The translations under genes and the position numbers were made by a program. This document shows, piece after piece, positions 62,189-64,000 of a stretch of 64,000 nucleotides of DNA. This DNA is from Halomonas halophila. Its GTDB lineage: Bacteria; Pseudomonadota; Gammaproteobacteria; Pseudomonadales; Halomonadaceae. The notes below the pieces were generated by a model, which saw only the letters and a list, made by a program, of their open reading frames with translations, had not been told where the DNA came from and searched no databases. The stretch is taken from the NCBI RefSeq assembly GCF_030406665.1, contig NZ_CP129121.1, positions 2,914,001-2,978,000 on the forward strand, in the 5' to 3' direction. Position 1 is the first letter of the stretch. Each line of letters begins with the position of its first letter.

Positions 62189-64000
62189 TTGACCGCCGCC
62201 CCCGATCATCTGCCGCCGCTGGCCGGCCTGGAGAGCGCCCGCCTCGACTGGCGCCAGGACGACAGCGGCGAAAGCGCCCCCCACTCCAGCGCCTTCGACG
62301 ACGTCTATTTCTCGCGCCACGACGGCCGCGCCGAGACCGAACACGTGTTCCTCGCCGCCAACCGCCTGCCCGAGCGCTTCCGCGACTGGCAGGCGCCGCG
62401 CCCCTTCGTCATCGGCGAGACCGGCTTCGGCACCGGACTCAACATGCTCTGCGCCTGGGCCTGCTTCGACGCTCACGCCCCGGCCGGCGCCCGGCTGCAC
62501 CTGGTCTCCACCGAGAAGTTTCCGCTCGCCCGCGACGACCTGGCCCGGGCGCTGGCGGCCTGGCCGGACCTGGCCGAGCGTGCCGCCGCGCTGGTGGCCC
62601 AATGGCCGGAGCCGGTGGCCGGCGTGCATCGCCTGTGGCTCGACGAGCGCGTGACCCTGGACCTGCACTTCGGCGACACCACCGAGCGCCTGGCGCTGCT
62701 CGACGGCGCCGTGGACGCCTGGTTCCTCGACGGCTTCGCGCCCTCCAAGAATCCCGAGATGTGGCACGACGCGCTGTTCGCCGCCATGGCCGCACGCTCG
62801 CGCCCGGGCGCCACCTTCGCCACCTTCACCTGCGCCGGGGTGGTCAAGCGCGGCCTCAGGGCCGCCGGCTTCGCCTGGCGCAAGGTGCCGGGCTTCGGCC
62901 GCAAGCGCGAGATGCTGGCCGGCGAGATCGAGACGCCCCCGGCGGACGAACGCCGCCGGTCCACGCCCTGGTTCACACCTCCCGCGGTACAAACAGCCCG
63001 CCGCGTGGCGGTGATCGGCGCCGGTCTGGCCGGCACCACCGTGGCCGCCGCCCTGGCCCGTCGCGGCGTGGCGGTGACGCTGATCGACCGCGACGAGCCC
63101 GGCGCCGGCGCCTCCGGCAACGCCCAGGGCGCGCTCTACGTGAAGCTCGCCGCCGACACCAACCCGCAGAGCCGCACCTACCTGGCCGGGCTGCTGTATG
63201 CCCGTCGCTGGCTCGAGGCGCTGGACCCGGAGCAGACGCTGTGGTCGCCCGGCGGCGTGCTGCAGATGGCCACCGGCGAACGCGAGGTGCGCCGCCAGGC
63301 CCGCTTCCTCACCAACCATCCGCTGCCGGCGAGCGTGGTGCGCGGCGTCGACGCCGAGGAAGCCGCCCGGCTCGCCGGACTCGACCTGCCCCTCGGCGGG
63401 CTCGGCTTGTCCCACGGCGGGCTCGACTACCCACTGGCCGGCTGGGTGCGTCCGGATGCGCTGTGCCGCCGGCTGGCGGCGAGCGACGGAGTGAGCGCTT
63501 ACCTGGGCGAGGTGCGCGAGCTCTCGCCTATCGCGGGGGAAAACGAGGAAGGCGGCTGGCGGCTGACGCTGTCAGGCGGCGACGACGCCAACCACGAAGT
63601 CGACACGCTCGAGGTCGATCAGGTGGTGATCGCCGCGGCCAGCGCCTCCAACGGCTTCGCCCAGACCTCCGCCCTGCCCCTGCAGCCGGTGCGCGGGCAG
63701 ATCTCGCGGCTGACGCTGCCGGAAGGCGCCCCCGCACCGGCGCGGGTGGTGTGCGCCGGCGGCTACGCCATGCCGCCGATCGACGGCACCCTGACCTTCG
63801 GCGCCAGCTTCGCCCCCAACGACGCCGACGCGACGACCCGCGAGGCCGATCACGCCTTCAACCTCGCGGAGCTCGAGCGCACCCTGCCCGGCTACGCCGC
63901 CGCACTGGCCGAGGCCGGCGCCGATCTCTCGCCGGAAGCGCTGGACGGGCGCGCCGCGGTGCGCGCCGCCAGCCCCGACAAGTCGCCCTATGCCGGCCCG
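62189..64000 (+). CDS. mnmC: Bifunctional tRNA mnm5s2U biosynthesis protein MnmC, C-terminus beyond window
   Basis: 604 codons are open to the right edge. The N-terminal methyltransferase domain shows FDDVYFSRHDGRAETEHVFL, VIGETGFGTGLNML and DAWFLDGFAPSKNPEMW; the C-terminal FAD domain starts at RVAVIGAGLAGTTVAAALARRG and continues through GASGNAQGALYVKL, VRGQISRL and SPDKSPYAG. It removes the carboxymethyl group and methylates wobble U34 in tRNA. TTG at 62189 with GGAG 6 bp upstream is the best start. The last ~30-60 residues are missing. Confidence 0.95.
   Translation, partial: MTAAPDHLPPLAGLESARLDWRQDDSGESAPHSSAFDDVYFSRHDGRAETEHVFLAANRLPERFRDWQAPRPFVIGETGFGTGLNMLCAWACFDAHAPAGARLHLVSTEKFPLARDDLARALAAWPDLAERAAALVAQWPEPVAGVHRLWLDERVTLDLHFGDTTERLALLDGAVDAWFLDGFAPSKNPEMWHDALFAAMAARSRPGATFATFTCAGVVKRGLRAAGFAWRKVPGFGRKREMLAGEIETPPADERRRSTPWFTPPAVQTARRVAVIGAGLAGTTVAAALARRGVAVTLIDRDEPGAGASGNAQGALYVKLAADTNPQSRTYLAGLLYARRWLEALDPEQTLWSPGGVLQMATGEREVRRQARFLTNHPLPASVVRGVDAEEAARLAGLDLPLGGLGLSHGGLDYPLAGWVRPDALCRRLAASDGVSAYLGEVRELSPIAGENEEGGWRLTLSGGDDANHEVDTLEVDQVVIAAASASNGFAQTSALPLQPVRGQISRLTLPEGAPAPARVVCAGGYAMPPIDGTLTFGASFAPNDADATTREADHAFNLAELERTLPGYAAALAEAGADLSPEALDGRAAVRAASPDKSPYAGP

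Overview
The window looks like a chromosome segment of a halophilic gammaproteobacterium, most likely Halomonas or a close relative (inference from content, no database search). Most of the sequence is very GC-rich. The housekeeping genes are gammaproteobacterial in type: hemB, rlmA, guaBA, xseA, glrK-qseG-glrR, argA, yciO/rnm/yciI, mnmC, dbpA, a YeeN-type YebC protein. The periplasmic-binding-protein transporters (TTT and TAXI-TRAP) fit a marine or saline heterotroph. I recognised no rRNA, tRNA or CRISPR array.

Layout. 1-6.9 kb: a MocR-type regulator (cut by the left edge) divergent from a PaiB-like flavoprotein, an ABC exporter, a zinc-free oxidoreductase, a creatinase-like M24 protein and yeeN. 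6.9-15.7 kb: a NlpE/META lipoprotein, dbpA, a DUF4399 protein, a close LuxP homologue, lysE/argP, small unknowns and an S66 peptidase. 16-22 kb: a cold-shock protein, two transporters, yghU, hemB, rlmA. 22-31.2 kb: an accessory region holding an Lrp/EamA cassette between 74-bp direct repeats, a Tat-type class A beta-lactamase, a GNAT enzyme, a beta-lactamase relic, an IS481-family element and an AT-rich four-gene cluster (McrC-like, McrB-like AAA, an unknown protein, an N4-cytosine-type DNA methyltransferase). 31.3-34.5 kb: guaA-guaB.

34.6-41.9 kb: a two-component system translationally coupled to a lone periplasmic binding protein, divergent from tctCBA and followed by an AbrB-type membrane protein. 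41.9-47.6 kb: a TAXI-TRAP transporter coupled to an AtuA/DUF1446 protein and its small partner, facing a LysR regulator. 47.7-54.7 kb: xseA, the glrK-qseG-glrR operon, a 650-bp gap that appears to encode a sigma-54-driven structured RNA, and argA behind a 15-copy heptamer repeat. 55-64 kb: a Pit phosphate transporter with its DUF47 partner, a CYTH triphosphatase, a voltage-gated K+ channel with a zinc ribbon, a class C acid phosphatase, the rnm-yciO pair divergent from yciI, and the start of mnmC, which runs off the right edge.

The most novel-looking items are the structured RNA upstream of glrK, the split LlaJI/BsuMI-like restriction cluster, the repeat-flanked Lrp/EamA cassette, the LuxP homologue without a visible LuxQ, and several short tandem-repeat arrays next to promoters or terminators. 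Coordinates were counted by hand and may be off by a base or two at non-coding sites.
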